Source: Pseudomonadota bacterium (GTDB lineage: Bacteria; Pseudomonadota; Gammaproteobacteria; Burkholderiales; Rhodocyclaceae). From it: a DNA stretch of 59,605 nucleotides. The notes below the pieces were generated by a model, which saw only the letters and a program-made list of their open reading frames with translations, was not told where the DNA came from and ran no database searches. The stretch is from assembly GCA_018240785.1 (NCBI GenBank), contig JAFEFC010000028.1:1-59605 (forward strand), written 5' to 3'. A program made the position numbers and the translations under genes. Below are positions 1-11,784 of this stretch, piece by piece (the first letter of the stretch is position 1; every line of letters starts with the position of its first letter).

Positions 1-1
1 G

Positions 2-49
2 GTGCGCCTGCTGTGCGAGTGGTACCTGCGCGTGCGCAAGTCGTCGTGA
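2..49 (+). CDS. 3' end of an upstream gene, possibly prkA
   Basis: An open frame enters from the left edge and ends at a TGA at 47-49, giving a 15-residue C-terminus that ends in WYLRVRKSS. A DUF444 (YeaH) gene and a SpoVR gene follow, and in many proteobacteria the gene before that pair is the serine protein kinase prkA (yeaG). The identity is inferred from synteny only; the fragment is too short to recognise. Confidence 0.4.
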   Translation: MRLLCEWYLRVRKSS

Positions 50-120
50 CGGTCGCCGCAGCCTGACCCGCGCCACAATGCGTCGGCGCGAGTCAGGCAG
101 GGTCTGCTTCAGGAGGAGGT

Positions 121-1385
121 ATGGTCCGCATCATCGATCGACGGTTCGACAGCAAGGGCAAGAGCACGGTCAATCGCCAGCGCTTCATGCGCCGCTTCAA
201 GCAGCAGATCCGCAAGGCGGTGTCGGAGGCGATCCACGGCCGCTCGATCCGCGATCTGGATAACGGCGAGGAAGTGTCCATCCCCGCTCGCGATCTGTCC
301 GAACCCACCCTGCACCAGGGCCGGGGCGGCATCTGGGAGCAGGTCTTCAGCGGTAACGACCAGTTTTCGTCGGGCGACCTGATCAATCGGCCGTTGGGCG
401 GCGGGGGCGGTGGCAGCGGCAAGGGCAAGGCCAGCAACGAGGGCGAGCACGAGGATGAATTCGTGTTCCAGTTGTCGCGAGAGGAGTTTCTCGACCTGTT
501 CTTCGAGGACCTCGAGCTGCCGCGGCTGATCCGCACCCAGTTGGCGCGAGTCACCGACTACAAGACCCACCGCGCCGGCTTCACCTCGGACGGGGTGCCG
601 GCGAACATCAACATCGTCCGCTCGATGCGTGGCGCCCTGGGCCGCAGGCTGGCGCTCGGCTCGCCGTATAACGCGCGCCTGCGCGAGCTGCAGCGCGAAC
701 TCGAAGACGTCGTCGCCCGATATGGCGACGACAGCGAGGAGGCGCGCGTGCTGCGCGACGAGATGGGCAAGCTCCGCGCGAAGATCGACAAGATTCCTTT
801 CATCGACAGCTTCGACCTGCGCTACAACAACCGGGTGAAGGTGCCGCGCCCCACCACGCAGGCAGTGATGTTCTGCGTGATGGACGTGTCCGGCTCCATG
901 GACGAAGAACGCAAGTCCACCGCCAAGCGCTTCTTCATGCTGCTGCACCTCTTCCTGACGCGCACCTACGAGCACATCGAAGTCGTCTTCATCCGTCACC
1001 ACACGGTGGCGAAGGAGACCGACGAGGACGAGTTCTTCCACTCGCGCGAATCGGGTGGCACGGTGGTGTCCAGCGCGCTGGTGCTGATGCGCGACATCAT
1101 CCGCGAGCGTTATGCCAACGGGCAATGGAACATCTACGGCGCCCAGGCCTCGGACGGCGATAACTGGGACAACGACTCACCCATCTGTCGCAAGCTGCTG
1201 GACAACGACATCCTGCCCTGGTGCCAGTATTTCGCCTACATCGAGATCACTTCGGGCGATCCGCAGAACCTGTGGCGGGAATACGAGAAGCTGAGCGGCG
1301 CACGTGACAACTTTGCCATGCAGCACATCGAGTCGCCGGCCGACATCTACCCGGTTTTCCGCGAACTCTTCAAGAAGACCATCGC

Positions 1386-1389
<4 letters not shown>
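121..1389 (+). CDS. yeaH: DUF444 family protein YeaH/YhbH
   Basis: The 422-residue product is full length for the YeaH/YhbH (DUF444) family, which is co-transcribed with prkA and spoVR and linked to nutrient stress and stationary phase; its biochemical role is not settled. It starts with [16 protein letters not shown] and has a glycine-rich stretch near residues 90-100. A von Willebrand A-like segment with the metal-site motif DVSGSMDEE lies near residue 260. A strong ribosome site (aggagg) sits 5 nt before the ATG. The stop overlaps the spoVR start by 4 bp, so the two are probably translationally coupled. Confidence 0.93.
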
Positions 1390-2930
<1,541 letters not shown>

Positions 2931-3020
2931 GGGTAAAGGCGGGCACGGGAACCGAGGCGGAAAGCGCGGGCTGCTCGCGATCCGGCCTTAGAATCGGGTG
3001 TCCCTCGTCGGAGAGCCCCA

Positions 3021-4526
3021 ATGTTCCTGCCCACCCCACCCATCTATTCCGTTGCCGGCATCAGGGAGATCGAGCAAAAGCTGATCCCGTCCGCCAGGCC
3101 GCCACTCATGGAGCGTGCCGGACGAGCAGCGGCCGAGGACGCGGTGCGGCTGACCATGGATCGCCCCGGTCCGATCCTGTTTGCCTGTGGCCCGGGCAAC
3201 AACGGCGGCGACGGTTTCGTCATGGCGCGGCAACTGCGGCAGGCCGGTCGTGAGGTGGTGGTCGCCTTTGCCGATGATCCGGCCAGACTGCCCACCGATG
3301 CGGGCAAGGCACACGCCGATTTCATCCATGCCGGCGGCACCACCACCCCCGAGCTGCCGGACCCGCCGGCGAGCGGCTGGGCGCTGGTTGTCGATGCGCT
3401 GTTCGGCATCGGCCTGAAGCGCGGGCTCGAGGGCCGTTACGCGCGATGGATCGAAGGGCTGAACGCCCAACCCGGCGTGCGCATGGCCCTGGATGTACCC
3501 AGCGGACTGGATGCAGACACCGGCCGCCCGACGGGTCCATGTTTTCGCGCCACCCACACCACGACATTCATCGCCCTCAAACCGGGGCTGCTGACCAACG
3601 ACGGGCCGGACCATTGCGGCGAGATTTCGGTGCAGTCGCTCGACATCGACTGCCCTGCGTGGCTGGAACCAAGGGGGTTCGGCGTCACCCCGGCCCTGTT
3701 CGAGTCCTGCCTGCGGCCCCGCCCGCGCAACACCCACAAGGGTCGATACGGCGATGTCGGCATTCTCGGCGGCGACAGTGGCATGGCGGGGGCCGCGCTG
3801 CTCGCCGGCCGCGCTGCGCTCTTCCTGGGTGCAGGCCGCGTCTATGTGGGGCTCATGGATCCGCAGGCGCCCACCGTGGACATCGTGCATCCAGAGCTCA
3901 TGCTCCGCTCAGCCGCGAGCTTGCCGCGTCAACTCAGCGCCCTTGCACTTGGACCCGGTCTCGGCCAGCGCGACGCGGCACGCGTCGAGCTTTCGGCTGC
4001 GATCAGCAGCGCTGCGGCGCTGGTGCTCGACGCCGACGCCCTGAACCTGCTCGCCGCCGCTTCAAGCCTGCACGGCTCCGTTGCCGGTCGAGCCGCTGCG
4101 ACCGTGCTGACGCCGCACCCGGCCGAGGCCGCCAGACTGCTCGCCCGCCAGACCGCCGAGGTGCAGGCAGACCGCCTGAATGCGGCGCTCGAACTGGCGG
4201 CGCGATTCAACGCCTGCATCGTGCTCAAGGGCTGCGGCAGCGTGATCGCCACACCGGATGGCCGTTGGTACATCAACGGCACTGGTCACCCGGGGATGGC
4301 CACCGCGGGCATGGGTGACGTGCTCACCGGCCTCTGTGCCAGCCTGCTCGCCCAGGGCTGGGCCGCCGAGCAAGCCGTCATCGCCGCGGTGCACCTGCAT
4401 GGTGCGGCAGCCGACGTGCTGGCGAGCGAGGGCATCGGGCCGATCGGACTGATCGCCGGCGAAGTGATCGATGCCGCGCGGCGCGTCTTCAACGGCTGGC
4501 TGGAAGAGGCCGTCAGCATGGGCTGA
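3021..4526 (+). CDS. nnrD: Bifunctional NAD(P)H-hydrate epimerase / ADP-dependent dehydratase
   Basis: The 501-residue protein joins the two activities that repair hydrated NAD(P)H. The N-terminal YjeF_N epimerase half carries the phosphate-binding [10 protein letters not shown] motif near residue 56. The C-terminal ribokinase-like dehydratase half carries [12 protein letters not shown] (~245), [10 protein letters not shown] (~370) and [10 protein letters not shown] (~430), the ADP and substrate site. Length matches fused Nnr (E. coli YjeF) proteins. It stands alone on the plus strand, 90 bp after spoVR and 172 bp before nadC. The chosen ATG follows a ggagag ribosome site. Confidence 0.93.
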   Translation: MFLPTPPIYSVAGIREIEQKLIPSARPPLMERAGRAAAEDAVRLTMDRPGPILFACGPGNNGGDGFVMARQLRQAGREVVVAFADDPARLPTDAGKAHADFIHAGGTTTPELPDPPASGWALVVDALFGIGLKRGLEGRYARWIEGLNAQPGVRMALDVPSGLDADTGRPTGPCFRATHTTTFIALKPGLLTNDGPDHCGEISVQSLDIDCPAWLEPRGFGVTPALFESCLRPRPRNTHKGRYGDVGILGGDSGMAGAALLAGRAALFLGAGRVYVGLMDPQAPTVDIVHPELMLRSAASLPRQLSALALGPGLGQRDAARVELSAAISSAAALVLDADALNLLAAASSLHGSVAGRAAATVLTPHPAEAARLLARQTAEVQADRLNAALELAARFNACIVLKGCGSVIATPDGRWYINGTGHPGMATAGMGDVLTGLCASLLAQGWAAEQAVIAAVHLHGAAADVLASEGIGPIGLIAGEVIDAARRVFNGWLEEAVSMG

Positions 4527-4698
4527 CGCATCGGCCTCCTCGACGAAGCCCAAGCGCCAGGTTGTGCGTAGCGCGCCGGCTTTAATGTTGACTTCGGCCC
4601 CTGCGCGACACTGCAAACGCGCGCGGCGTGCAGCCCGCCGGTGCGAGCGCACGATGCTAGAATCCAGCGCTCCTCACCCTTCAAAGCGATTCACCGCC

Positions 4699-5544
4699 AT
4701 GCTTCCAGATCAGCTTCGCGTCGAAATCCAGCGTAACGTGGCCGCCTCGCTGGCGGAAGACATCGGCACCGGCGACCTCACCGCGCTGCTGATCCCGGCG
4801 GGCTCCGATGCCCGCGGGCGGGTGATCACACGTGAGGAAGCGGTCATCTGCGGAACGGCGTGGTTCGACGCCACCTTTGCCGCATTGAGCCCAAGTGCGG
4901 CAGTCGTCTGGCATGTGAAGGACGGAGACCGGGTCAAGCCGAACCAGGTGCTGTGCGACATCGTTGCCGGTGCCCGCACGCTGCTCACGGCAGAGCGCAC
5001 GGCATTGAACTTCCTGCAGTTGCTGTCGGGCACGGCAACGACGACGCGGCGCTTCGTCGACGCGGTCGCCGGCACGCGCGCAAAGATCGTTGACACCCGC
5101 AAGACCTTGCCCGGGCTGCGCCTGGCGCAAAAATACGCCGTCAAGGTCGGCGGTGGTACCAACCACCGCGTGGGCCTTTACGACGGCATTCTGATCAAGG
5201 AAAACCACATCATCGCTGCCGGCGGCATCCATCAGGTGGTCAGCGAGGCCCGCGCTTTCGCCCCCTCCAACGTCTTCATCGAGGTCGAGGTGGAAAACCT
5301 CGACCAGCTTCAGGAGGCGCTCGATGCCGGGGTGAAGATGATCCTGCTGGACAACATGGACCTCGACCAGATGCGCGAAGCAGTGAGCCTGACTGCCGGG
5401 CGAGCTGAACTCGAGGCTTCCGGCGGCGTGAACCTGGAACGAGTGCGCGCGATCGCCGAAACCGGCGTGGATCGCATTTCCATCGGCAGCCTCACGAAAG
5501 ACATCAAGGCGCTGGATCTCTCGCTGCGCCATGTCGAGAACTGA
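4699..5544 (+). CDS. nadC: Nicotinate-nucleotide diphosphorylase (carboxylating)
   Basis: Quinolinate phosphoribosyltransferase converts quinolinate and PRPP to nicotinate mononucleotide in de novo NAD synthesis. The frame is open further upstream, but the ATG at 4699 gives [14 protein letters not shown] and 281 residues, the usual size. Recognisable blocks are EDIGTGDLT near the N-terminus, [36 protein letters not shown] (active-site lysines and arginines), EVEVENL, ILLDNM and the C-terminal phosphate loop ASGGVNL with SIGSLT. Its position after nnrD groups two NAD-related genes. Confidence 0.95.
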   Translation: MLPDQLRVEIQRNVAASLAEDIGTGDLTALLIPAGSDARGRVITREEAVICGTAWFDATFAALSPSAAVVWHVKDGDRVKPNQVLCDIVAGARTLLTAERTALNFLQLLSGTATTTRRFVDAVAGTRAKIVDTRKTLPGLRLAQKYAVKVGGGTNHRVGLYDGILIKENHIIAAGGIHQVVSEARAFAPSNVFIEVEVENLDQLQEALDAGVKMILLDNMDLDQMREAVSLTAGRAELEASGGVNLERVRAIAETGVDRISIGSLTKDIKALDLSLRHVEN

Positions 5545-5554
5545 AGCCCGCCTG

Positions 5555-5585
5555 CCTTCCGCGCTGCCGACTGCAGCGCGGAAGG
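5555..5585. terminator. Strong hairpin between convergent nadC and sqr
   Basis: A perfect 13-bp inverted repeat (CCTTCCGCGCTGC at 5555-5567, complement at 5573-5585) encloses a 5-nt loop. It lies in the 51-bp gap between the nadC and sqr stops, so it can fold in transcripts from either side. There is no clear T-run on either strand, so it is either an imperfect bidirectional intrinsic terminator or a 3'-end stabilising hairpin. Confidence 0.6.
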
Positions 5586-5595
5586 TGTTCGGCAT

Positions 5596-6873
5596 TCAGT
5601 CGTTTTCGAGGCGCAGGATGCCCAGCGCCTTGAGCACATACTTCTCGTACACCGGCTCGGTCGAGCCCGTCTTCATCTTGTGCAGGAAGTACTTCTCGAA
5701 GGCGATCTTCGCCATGTGCACCCACTTGCCCTTCTTGAACCAGTTGACGTTGCGGGGGGGGATCTGCGGCAGGGCGACGAAGGCAGCACCGGTATCGCCC
5801 ATGTCGGCCAGGCAGATTGCATTCCACGTGGCCTTGGCCGTTGCCGCGCGGCCTTCGATGTCGGCCACGATGTTCTCGACGATGGCGCTCACCATGGTCT
5901 CGATCATGTAGCCGGTCTTGGGCGCACCGGTCGGCACCGGAGTGGCTTCCACCGGCGGAATCGCGACACAGACCCCGGCGGAAAAGATGTTGCGGTACTT
6001 CTTGCTGCGCTGATGTTCGTCGATCAGCACGAAGCCGCGCGGATTTCCCAAGCCTTCCACCGCAGCCACCGCATCCACGCCCTTGAAGGCGGGCAGCATC
6101 ATCGAGAAGCGGAACGCCAGCTCATGCTCGCGCAGCGGATTGCCCATGCCGTCCAGCTCGGTGGTAAACAGCTTGCCCGCCTCCACGCGGGTGGTGCGCG
6201 CATTGGTGATCCACTTGATGTCGCGATTGCGAAACTCGCTTTCGAGCATGGACTTGGAATCACCCACTCCGCCCAGCCCGAGGTGCCCGATGTAGGGCTC
6301 GCTGGTCACAAAAGTGATCGGCACCTTGTTGCGGATCTTGCGGCGACGCAGGTCCGCGTCGACGATGAAGGCGAATTCGTAGGCCGGTCCGAAACAACTG
6401 GCACCCGGCATCGCCCCGATGACGACCGCGCCGGGGTCAGCGAGGAATTTCTCATAGGCGACAAGCGTCTTTTCCGCGTGATCGACGGTGCAGATCGACT
6501 GCGTGTAACCGCCATCCGGCCCCGCTCCAGGTACCTCTTCGAATGCCAGCCGCGGGCCGGTCGTCAGCACCAGATAGTCGTAGTCCAGCATGCTGCCGTC
6601 GGCGAGCTGCAGGCGGTTGTCTTCGGGCGCCAGCGCCGTGACACGCTGCACGACGAAATCGATGCCTTTCTTTTCCAGGTGCGGCCGAACGTGGACGATG
6701 ACGTCCTCGCGCTTGCGCCAGCCCACCGCCACCCACGGATTGGAGGGCACGAACTGGAAATAGTCCGTGGCATTGACGAGCGTCACACGATGCCCGGAAC
6801 CCAGTTTCGCGCGCAACTCATAAGCTGCCGGCATGCCGCCGATGCCGGCCCCCACAACGACGATGTGTGCCAT
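5596..6873 (-). CDS. sqr: Sulfide:quinone oxidoreductase (SQR)
   Basis: This FAD-dependent enzyme oxidises sulfide and passes electrons to the quinone pool at the cytoplasmic membrane face. The N-terminus has the Rossmann motif VVVGAGIGGMPAAYEL. Counting from the ATG at 6873, the three conserved SQR cysteines appear at 128 (QSIC), 160 (GASCFGPAYE) and 354 (AICLADMGD). PVPTGAPKTGYMIE and the amphipathic C-terminal block KWVHMAKIAFEKYFL are also typical. An ATG lies two codons upstream (6879), but GGAGGA ends only 1 nt before it and 7 nt before 6873, so 6873 is preferred. The gene is monocistronic. Confidence 0.93.
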   Translation of the reverse strand: MAHIVVVGAGIGGMPAAYELRAKLGSGHRVTLVNATDYFQFVPSNPWVAVGWRKREDVIVHVRPHLEKKGIDFVVQRVTALAPEDNRLQLADGSMLDYDYLVLTTGPRLAFEEVPGAGPDGGYTQSICTVDHAEKTLVAYEKFLADPGAVVIGAMPGASCFGPAYEFAFIVDADLRRRKIRNKVPITFVTSEPYIGHLGLGGVGDSKSMLESEFRNRDIKWITNARTTRVEAGKLFTTELDGMGNPLREHELAFRFSMMLPAFKGVDAVAAVEGLGNPRGFVLIDEHQRSKKYRNIFSAGVCVAIPPVEATPVPTGAPKTGYMIETMVSAIVENIVADIEGRAATAKATWNAICLADMGDTGAAFVALPQIPPRNVNWFKKGKWVHMAKIAFEKYFLHKMKTGSTEPVYEKYVLKALGILRLEND

Positions 6874-6950
6874 CTCCATCTCCTCCGGGGCGGTCGTTTT
6901 CGTCTGTTGGGTAACCGGCTGCCTGGTCCGCCGCTCAAGCCGCTTGCGAC

Positions 6951-6983
6951 TACATTATTATCATTTGCTTATATTTACAATAG
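6951..6983 (-). promoter_or_regulatory. AT-rich promoter/operator region upstream of sqr
   Basis: A strikingly AT-rich stretch in very GC-rich surroundings lies about 80 bp upstream of the sqr start. On the minus strand it reads TTGTAA, then 17 nt, then TAATGT, a plausible sigma-70 promoter, with several A/T-rich half-palindromes. SQR genes are often controlled by sulfur-sensing ArsR-type repressors that bind AT-rich palindromes, but no such gene is adjacent, so that link is inference. Confidence 0.35.
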
Positions 6984-7039
6984 CCGCCAGGCACGAGCGA
7001 TTCAAGACAGACAAGCGCGCGTGCGCCCCGACCGGGGCC

Positions 7040-7744
7040 CTATTCGATCTCGATCGTGATCGAGGGGTTCTTCCCGCCGCGGCGCCGCCGCTCGGCGCGG
7101 ATCAGGTCCGCGATGTCGGTGTTTGAATTCTGCAGCGCCCAGTCATCCGCGGTGAGCCCCGCATCATTGACGAGATCGAGATCCACCTTCGGTAGCTTGA
7201 GCAAGCGGCGCACGACGTCGATATGCCCGTTGCGCGCCGCGATCATGAGCGGCGTCGACTTGTTCGGCGCCAGCGCGTTGACGTCGGCCCCCGCGGCGAG
7301 CAGCTTCTCAACCAGCGCCAGCCGACCCTCGAACGCTGCGTAGTGCAGCGGCGCCCAGCCGTCCTGGTTCACCGGGGCACCCGCCTTCATCAACCTGTCC
7401 ACAACCTTGTCGTGTCCGGCCAGCACCGCGAGCATCAGCGCCGAGTCCCCGGCGAGATTGCGCTTGCCGGGGTCAGCCCGGTGCTTCAACAGGGCATCGA
7501 CCGTCGCCAGTTCCCCTTCGCGAGCGGCAAGGATCAGCAGGGTGTTGCCCTGCGCGTCGACGGTATCGGGATCGATGCCGCGTTCGAGCAGCCCGACGAG
7601 TTGCGACGTGTCGCCCAGTCTCGCCGAACTCAGGGCGTCCTCGTAGCTGCCGGCGCGGGCCGGTGCAACGCCGACCAGGATGCAGGCGGACGCGGCCAGC
7701 AGGGTACGCGGCACCGCGCGGGAGAAGCGGTCAGATTTGTGCAT
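7040..7744 (-). CDS. Exported ankyrin-repeat protein
   Basis: From the ATG at 7744 the product is 234 residues. It begins MHKSDRFSRAVPRTLLAAS with a hydrophobic run and ends its signal at ARAGSYEDAL, a probable Sec signal peptide. The rest is about five ankyrin repeats (for example GNTLLILAAREGELATVDALL, and DGWAPLHYAAFEGRLALVEKLL), then a charged tail ending RRRGGKNPSITIEIE. The open frame extends 41 codons upstream into tatD, but the signal peptide supports the inner start, which overlaps tatD by 14 bp. It is the last gene of the mltG operon. A periplasmic binding role is likely; the partner is unknown. Confidence 0.85.
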   Translation of the reverse strand: MHKSDRFSRAVPRTLLAASACILVGVAPARAGSYEDALSSARLGDTSQLVGLLERGIDPDTVDAQGNTLLILAAREGELATVDALLKHRADPGKRNLAGDSALMLAVLAGHDKVVDRLMKAGAPVNQDGWAPLHYAAFEGRLALVEKLLAAGADVNALAPNKSTPLMIAARNGHIDVVRRLLKLPKVDLDLVNDAGLTADDWALQNSNTDIADLIRAERRRRGGKNPSITIEIE

Positions 7745-8501
7745 GGCGGAAAAGTCGGAAGAAGTTCTCGGTGGTTGCCTGTTCGATGCGCTCGAGGGGT
7801 TCGTCGCGCAACCGCGCCAGTTCCTCCGCCACATGCACGACCCAACCTGGCTCGTTGGTCTTGCCACGGTGTGGCACCGGCGCGAGGTAAGGGGAATCGG
7901 TCTCGATCAGCAGGCGCTCGAGCGGGATGCATCTGGCCACCTCCTTCAGCTCTTTCGCGTTGCGGAAGGTGACGATGCCCGAGAAGGAGATGTAGAAGCC
8001 CATCTCGAGAGCGGCCTCGGCCACCTCGCGGCTCTCGGTGAAGCAATGCATCACGCCGCCCGCCTCGTGCGCGTCTTCCTCGCGCATCAGGCGCAGGGTG
8101 TCCGCCGCGGCGCTGCGCGTATGCACCACCAGCGGCTTGCCGCAGGCGCGTGCCGCACGGACATGCGTACGAAAACGTGCGCGCTGCCACTCCGGCTCGT
8201 CCTTGTTCCAGTAGTAGTCCAGCCCGGTTTCGCCGATGCCCACCACGCGCGGATGATCCGCAAGGCGGACGAGTTCGGCTTCGTCCGGTTCATGACAGTC
8301 GGCGTTGTCCGGATGCACGCCGACCGTCGCCCACAAGTTGGAGTGGCGCTCGGCAAGTGCGCGCACACGCGGGAAATCTTCGATCCTGACGCTGATGCAC
8401 AGCGCATGAGCTACACGGTTGGCCGCCATCGTGGCGAGAATCTCGTCCTCGCGGGCGACAAGATCGGGGAAATCGAGGTGGCAGTGGGAATCGATGAACA
8501 T
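7731..8501 (-). CDS. tatD: TatD family metal-dependent hydrolase
   Basis: The 256-residue TIM-barrel hydrolase has the metal-binding SHCHLDF near the N-terminus, VGIGETGLDYYW (~90), VVHTRSA, MHCFTES and the C-terminal ETDSPYLAPVPHRGK. TatD-family proteins are metal-dependent deoxyribonucleases. Presence between pilZ and holB is common in betaproteobacteria (as ycfH next to holB in E. coli). It lies 9 bp after pilZ and overlaps the ankyrin gene. Confidence 0.94.
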   Translation of the reverse strand: MFIDSHCHLDFPDLVAREDEILATMAANRVAHALCISVRIEDFPRVRALAERHSNLWATVGVHPDNADCHEPDEAELVRLADHPRVVGIGETGLDYYWNKDEPEWQRARFRTHVRAARACGKPLVVHTRSAAADTLRLMREEDAHEAGGVMHCFTESREVAEAALEMGFYISFSGIVTFRNAKELKEVARCIPLERLLIETDSPYLAPVPHRGKTNEPGWVVHVAEELARLRDEPLERIEQATTENFFRLFRHAQI

Positions 8502-8510
8502 CCGCAGCTT

Positions 8511-8876
8511 TCAGAGGGTGTGAGTCGGTCGGTTGGTGCCCAGGTGCCCTGCCAGGATCTGCTCGATGCGGCCGCGCAGCACCTTTCCTGAATCATCGCC
8601 GGAAAAATGCACGCCGATACCCTGGGTCTTGCCACCCTGCGCACCCGCAGGCGTGATCCAGACCACCGTCCCCGCGATCGGATGCTTTGTCGGATCATCC
8701 ATCAACTGCAGCAGCATGAAGACCTCATCGCCCAGGTTGTAGGACTTGGGCGTGGGGATGAAGATGCCGCCGTTGGTGAGAAAGGGCATGTACGCCGCGT
8801 AGAGGGCGGACTTGGAACTGATGTTCAGGGACAGCACCGTGGGCCGCGCCACCTGGCCCCGAGGTTTGTCGCTCAT
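8511..8876 (-). CDS. pilZ: PilZ domain protein
   Basis: The 121-residue protein is a single PilZ domain of the type IV pilus PilZ class found directly after holB. It contains LSLNISSKSALYAAYMPFL, GGIFIPT and GTVVWITPAGAQGGKTQGIGVHF. The founding PilZ proteins act with PilB/FimX in pilus assembly and often lack a strong c-di-GMP RxxxR motif; none is obvious here, so c-di-GMP binding is doubtful. Its ATG overlaps the holB stop by 4 bp. Confidence 0.9.
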   Translation of the reverse strand: MSDKPRGQVARPTVLSLNISSKSALYAAYMPFLTNGGIFIPTPKSYNLGDEVFMLLQLMDDPTKHPIAGTVVWITPAGAQGGKTQGIGVHFSGDDSGKVLRGRIEQILAGHLGTNRPTHTL

Positions 8877-9928
8877 TCGCGCGCTCCGGTTATGGCCCGA
8901 GCGTAGCGCAGCAGCATGTCCTCCAGGAACAGCCGGAGATTGAGCGGGTGCTGGGCCACGCGGACGATCTGGGCAAACTCATTGTAGCAGTTGCTCACCG
9001 CTGCCACGCTGGCGCGGCTCGCAAGCGCGGACAGCACGGCTTCGTGCGCCGGAAAGAAGCGGACGCGGCCGCCGAGCCGAAGCGCCGCGAGGTCGCTGAC
9101 CCAGCGCTGCATCCAGGCGACGAGCTGGGGCAGGCCGAAACCCGCTGCAGCCGATTCCTTCGCCTTCAGCCAGGACTCCCATTGCGCCGCAACCCGCAGC
9201 GCATTGGCGGTGCTGACCTGGCCCACATCGCGCACGAAGCGAGCCAGCAGGCCGGCACCCCCGGCGGCCGCCAGGCGTTCGGCGGCCAGCGGCATGCCGC
9301 CACACACGCCAAGCAGCGCGGACACTTCCTTTCCCGCCTCGGAACGCCAGTGCGCAAGCGTGGTGTCGTCCGGGCGCGAGAACGCCCATTGCTGGCAACG
9401 GCTGCGTATGGTCGGCAGCAGGCGCCGTGGTTCCGACGAGACCAGCACGAACACGCAGCCGGCGGGCGGCTCCTCGAGCAGCTTCAGCAAGGCATTGGCG
9501 GTGAAGACGTTCATCGCCTCGGCGGGGTCGATCACCACGACCCGCCGCGCGCTGTGGTGCCCGGTGACGCTGAGCGCGGACTGCAGCTCGCGGATCTGGT
9601 CAATGACGATCTGGCTCGATTTCGCCTTGCCGGAGGAGGACTCGCGCGTACCTTCGCCCTCGGCGCCTTCCGCATCCTCGGCGTCGGCGGCGGGGATCAC
9701 CAGATGCAGATCCGGGTGGTTGCCCGACAGCCGCCACAGGCAAGCCTCACAATGCCCGCAGGCCTGGCCGTCGGCGGCGGGCGAGTCGCACAGCAGCCGC
9801 GCAGCGAGCGCCTCCGCCAGCAGACGCTTTCCCAGCCCTGGCGGGCCGACGAAAAGCAGCGCGTGCGGCAGACGCTCGGCGAGATCGACAAGGCGCACCC
9901 AGGTGGGCTGCAGCCAGGGCGGCATCAT
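8873..9928 (-). CDS. holB: DNA polymerase III subunit delta'
   Basis: This subunit is part of the clamp loader that places the beta clamp on DNA. From the ATG at 9928 (a second ATG follows at 9925) the product is 351 residues, beginning [16 protein letters not shown]. It has the P-loop-like [12 protein letters not shown], the zinc-binding run CGHCEACLW, a DExx-equivalent [11 protein letters not shown] and the SRC segment SRCQQW. An acidic insertion ([12 protein letters not shown]) lies after the zinc motif. The upstream open frame only shadows tmk. The start overlaps the tmk stop, indicating coupled translation. Confidence 0.94.
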   Translation of the reverse strand: MMPPWLQPTWVRLVDLAERLPHALLFVGPPGLGKRLLAEALAARLLCDSPAADGQACGHCEACLWRLSGNHPDLHLVIPAADAEDAEGAEGEGTRESSSGKAKSSQIVIDQIRELQSALSVTGHHSARRVVVIDPAEAMNVFTANALLKLLEEPPAGCVFVLVSSEPRRLLPTIRSRCQQWAFSRPDDTTLAHWRSEAGKEVSALLGVCGGMPLAAERLAAAGGAGLLARFVRDVGQVSTANALRVAAQWESWLKAKESAAAGFGLPQLVAWMQRWVSDLAALRLGGRVRFFPAHEAVLSALASRASVAAVSNCYNEFAQIVRVAQHPLNLRLFLEDMLLRYARAITGARE

Positions 9929-10563
9929 GCGAAGAAACGCTCCGCCAGCAGGCGCTCGATCTCGGCCTGGATGCGCTCGGGCGGCCGGTCCGCGTCGATC
10001 ACGCATACGCGTTGCGGGGCGCTGCGCGCGCGTTCCAGGTAGGCACCGCGCACACGCTCGAAGAAGTGGCGCTGCTCGCGCTCGAAACGATCGGGATGTG
10101 CGCCACTGGCGGACATGCGCGCAGCAGCCACCACCGGCGAGAGGTCGAACACCAGGGTCAGGTCGGGCTGGAAGTCCGGATGCACCCAGGCCTCCAGCGC
10201 GTCGAACTTGTCGCGCGCGAGCCCGCGTCCGCCCACCTGGTAGGCATAGGTGGCATCGGAAAAACGATCGCATACCACCCAGCGCCCCGCCTCGAGCGCA
10301 GGCAGGATGCGGGCGGCCAGGTGCTCGCGCCGTGCGGCGAACATAAGCATCGCCTCGGTCTCGAGATGCATGGGCTCGTGCAGCAGCAACTCGCGCAGCC
10401 GCTCTCCCAGCGGCGTGCCGCCCGGCTCACGCGTCTGCTCGACCTCAATGCCACGCGCGCGCAGCGCCGCAACCGCTGCGGCGATCTGGCTGCTCTTGCC
10501 GGCGCCATCGATGCCTTCGAAGGTGATGAAGCGGCCGCGCGCGGCCGGGCCCCTGTGCGTCAA
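9925..10563 (-). CDS. tmk: Thymidylate kinase
   Basis: The enzyme phosphorylates dTMP to dTDP. The 212-residue product has the P-loop [12 protein letters not shown] (residues 15-26), the DR(Y/F) motif equivalent [12 protein letters not shown], and [14 protein letters not shown]. Size and motifs match bacterial Tmk. It overlaps mltG upstream and holB downstream by 4 bp each, part of the mltG-tmk-holB-pilZ-tatD operon. Confidence 0.95.
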   Translation of the reverse strand: MTHRGPAARGRFITFEGIDGAGKSSQIAAAVAALRARGIEVEQTREPGGTPLGERLRELLLHEPMHLETEAMLMFAARREHLAARILPALEAGRWVVCDRFSDATYAYQVGGRGLARDKFDALEAWVHPDFQPDLTLVFDLSPVVAAARMSASGAHPDRFEREQRHFFERVRGAYLERARSAPQRVCVIDADRPPERIQAEIERLLAERFFA

Positions 10564-11573
10564 TTCGCTCTCCCGTTGCGTATGAAGCGTTCCACTGCCC
10601 TATTGTGTTCGTCGAGGCTGCGCGAGAACTGGCTGCTGCCATCGCCGCGGGCGACGAAATACAGGTAGTCGCTTTGCTGCGGCCGCACCGCTGCGCGCAG
10701 GGCGTCGGGGCCGGGCATCGCGATCGGCGTCGGCGGCAGGCCCGGGCGCGTGTAGGTGTTCCACGGATGGTCCGTGTCCAGATCCTTGCGCCGCAGCTTG
10801 CCGTCGAAGTCCGCGCCGAGACCATAGATCACCGACGGGTCGGTCTGCAGCGGCATGCCGATGCGCAGCCGGTTCGAGAACACCGAGGCGACGAGGCCCC
10901 TGTCGTCCGGCCGGCCAGTCTCCTTCTCGACGATGGAGGCCAGGATGAGCGCCTCGTAGGGGCTCTTCAGCGGCGAGGCCGGATCGCGCTCAGCCCAGGC
11001 GGCTGCCAGCCGCTTCTGCATCGATCCATAGGCACGCCTTAGAACCGCGAGCGCGCCGGAGTGTTTGTCGAAGAGATAGGTGTCGGGGAAGAACAGCCCT
11101 TCAGGATGCGTCTCGCTGGCGCCGATCCGGCCGAGGATATCCGCGTCCGACAGCCCCGCCGTATCGGCGACCAGATCGGGCGTGGTTTCGAGCGCCTGGC
11201 GCACCTGGCGGAAAGTCCAGCCCTCGACCAGCAGCACGGCACCTTGCGAAACGTCGCCATCCGACAGTTTCAGGATCAGTTGCCAGGGTGTCACGCCTGT
11301 GTGCACCTCGTAACTCCCGGCCTTGATGCGATTCGCCCGGCCCGATATCTGCGCCAGCCAGGTGAGGAGACGAGGCTGCACGGCGACGCCGGAAGCGGCG
11401 ATGTGGTTGGCCGCCTGGCGCATCCCGAGGCCACGCTGGACAGTGAAATCGACCACCGGCGCACGCAGCTCGATCGGCTTATGGGCGAACCAGAACCCCG
11501 CGCTGGTGAGCGCGACAACGAACGCAACCAGCATCAGCAGGAATGGCGTGGCACGTCGAAGGAAGTGATTCAT
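10560..11573 (-). CDS. mltG: Endolytic murein transglycosylase MltG
   Basis: MltG cleaves nascent glycan strands and is proposed to terminate peptidoglycan polymerisation. The ATG at 11573 gives 337 residues with an N-terminal membrane anchor ([18 protein letters not shown]...). A LysM-like region and the YceG catalytic domain follow, with the signature [11 protein letters not shown] (catalytic glutamate), [18 protein letters not shown] and [13 protein letters not shown]. The frame continues upstream past the anchor but is antisense to ygfZ there. It is the first gene of the six-gene minus-strand operon, divergent from ygfZ. Confidence 0.94.
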   Translation of the reverse strand: MNHFLRRATPFLLMLVAFVVALTSAGFWFAHKPIELRAPVVDFTVQRGLGMRQAANHIAASGVAVQPRLLTWLAQISGRANRIKAGSYEVHTGVTPWQLILKLSDGDVSQGAVLLVEGWTFRQVRQALETTPDLVADTAGLSDADILGRIGASETHPEGLFFPDTYLFDKHSGALAVLRRAYGSMQKRLAAAWAERDPASPLKSPYEALILASIVEKETGRPDDRGLVASVFSNRLRIGMPLQTDPSVIYGLGADFDGKLRRKDLDTDHPWNTYTRPGLPPTPIAMPGPDALRAAVRPQQSDYLYFVARGDGSSQFSRSLDEHNRAVERFIRNGRAN

Positions 11574-11662
11574 GCGAGTTCGTCTGCAGGGCGGCCGCGA
11601 AGCCAGGCGGGGCGGCGGGTGAAACACGTGGCGGCAAGGGCTGCCGCCTGGCGGCGGGGACC

Positions 11663-11668
11663 TATAAT
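11663..11668 (+). promoter_or_regulatory. -10 element in the mltG/ygfZ divergent region
   Basis: A perfect TATAAT occurs 117 bp before the ygfZ ATG in the 211-bp divergent gap. No convincing -35 is visible 17 bp upstream. The opposite strand reads TATTAT at nearly the same place, so the element could also serve mltG. Confidence 0.4.
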
Positions 11669-11784
11669 ACTGCATCGCGCAAGCCGGCCGGCGCCCTCCT
11701 CCACCGTGAATGCCGCGCCACGCGAAACAAGGACGAGACCAGACGGTCTCATCCTTCCCTGCCAGAGAACACGACCCACGAACC

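Noticed and set aside
3429-4526. Overlapping frames in nnrD suggesting two separate genes
   Set aside because: The epimerase and dehydratase domains are in one uninterrupted frame, as in fused Nnr proteins.
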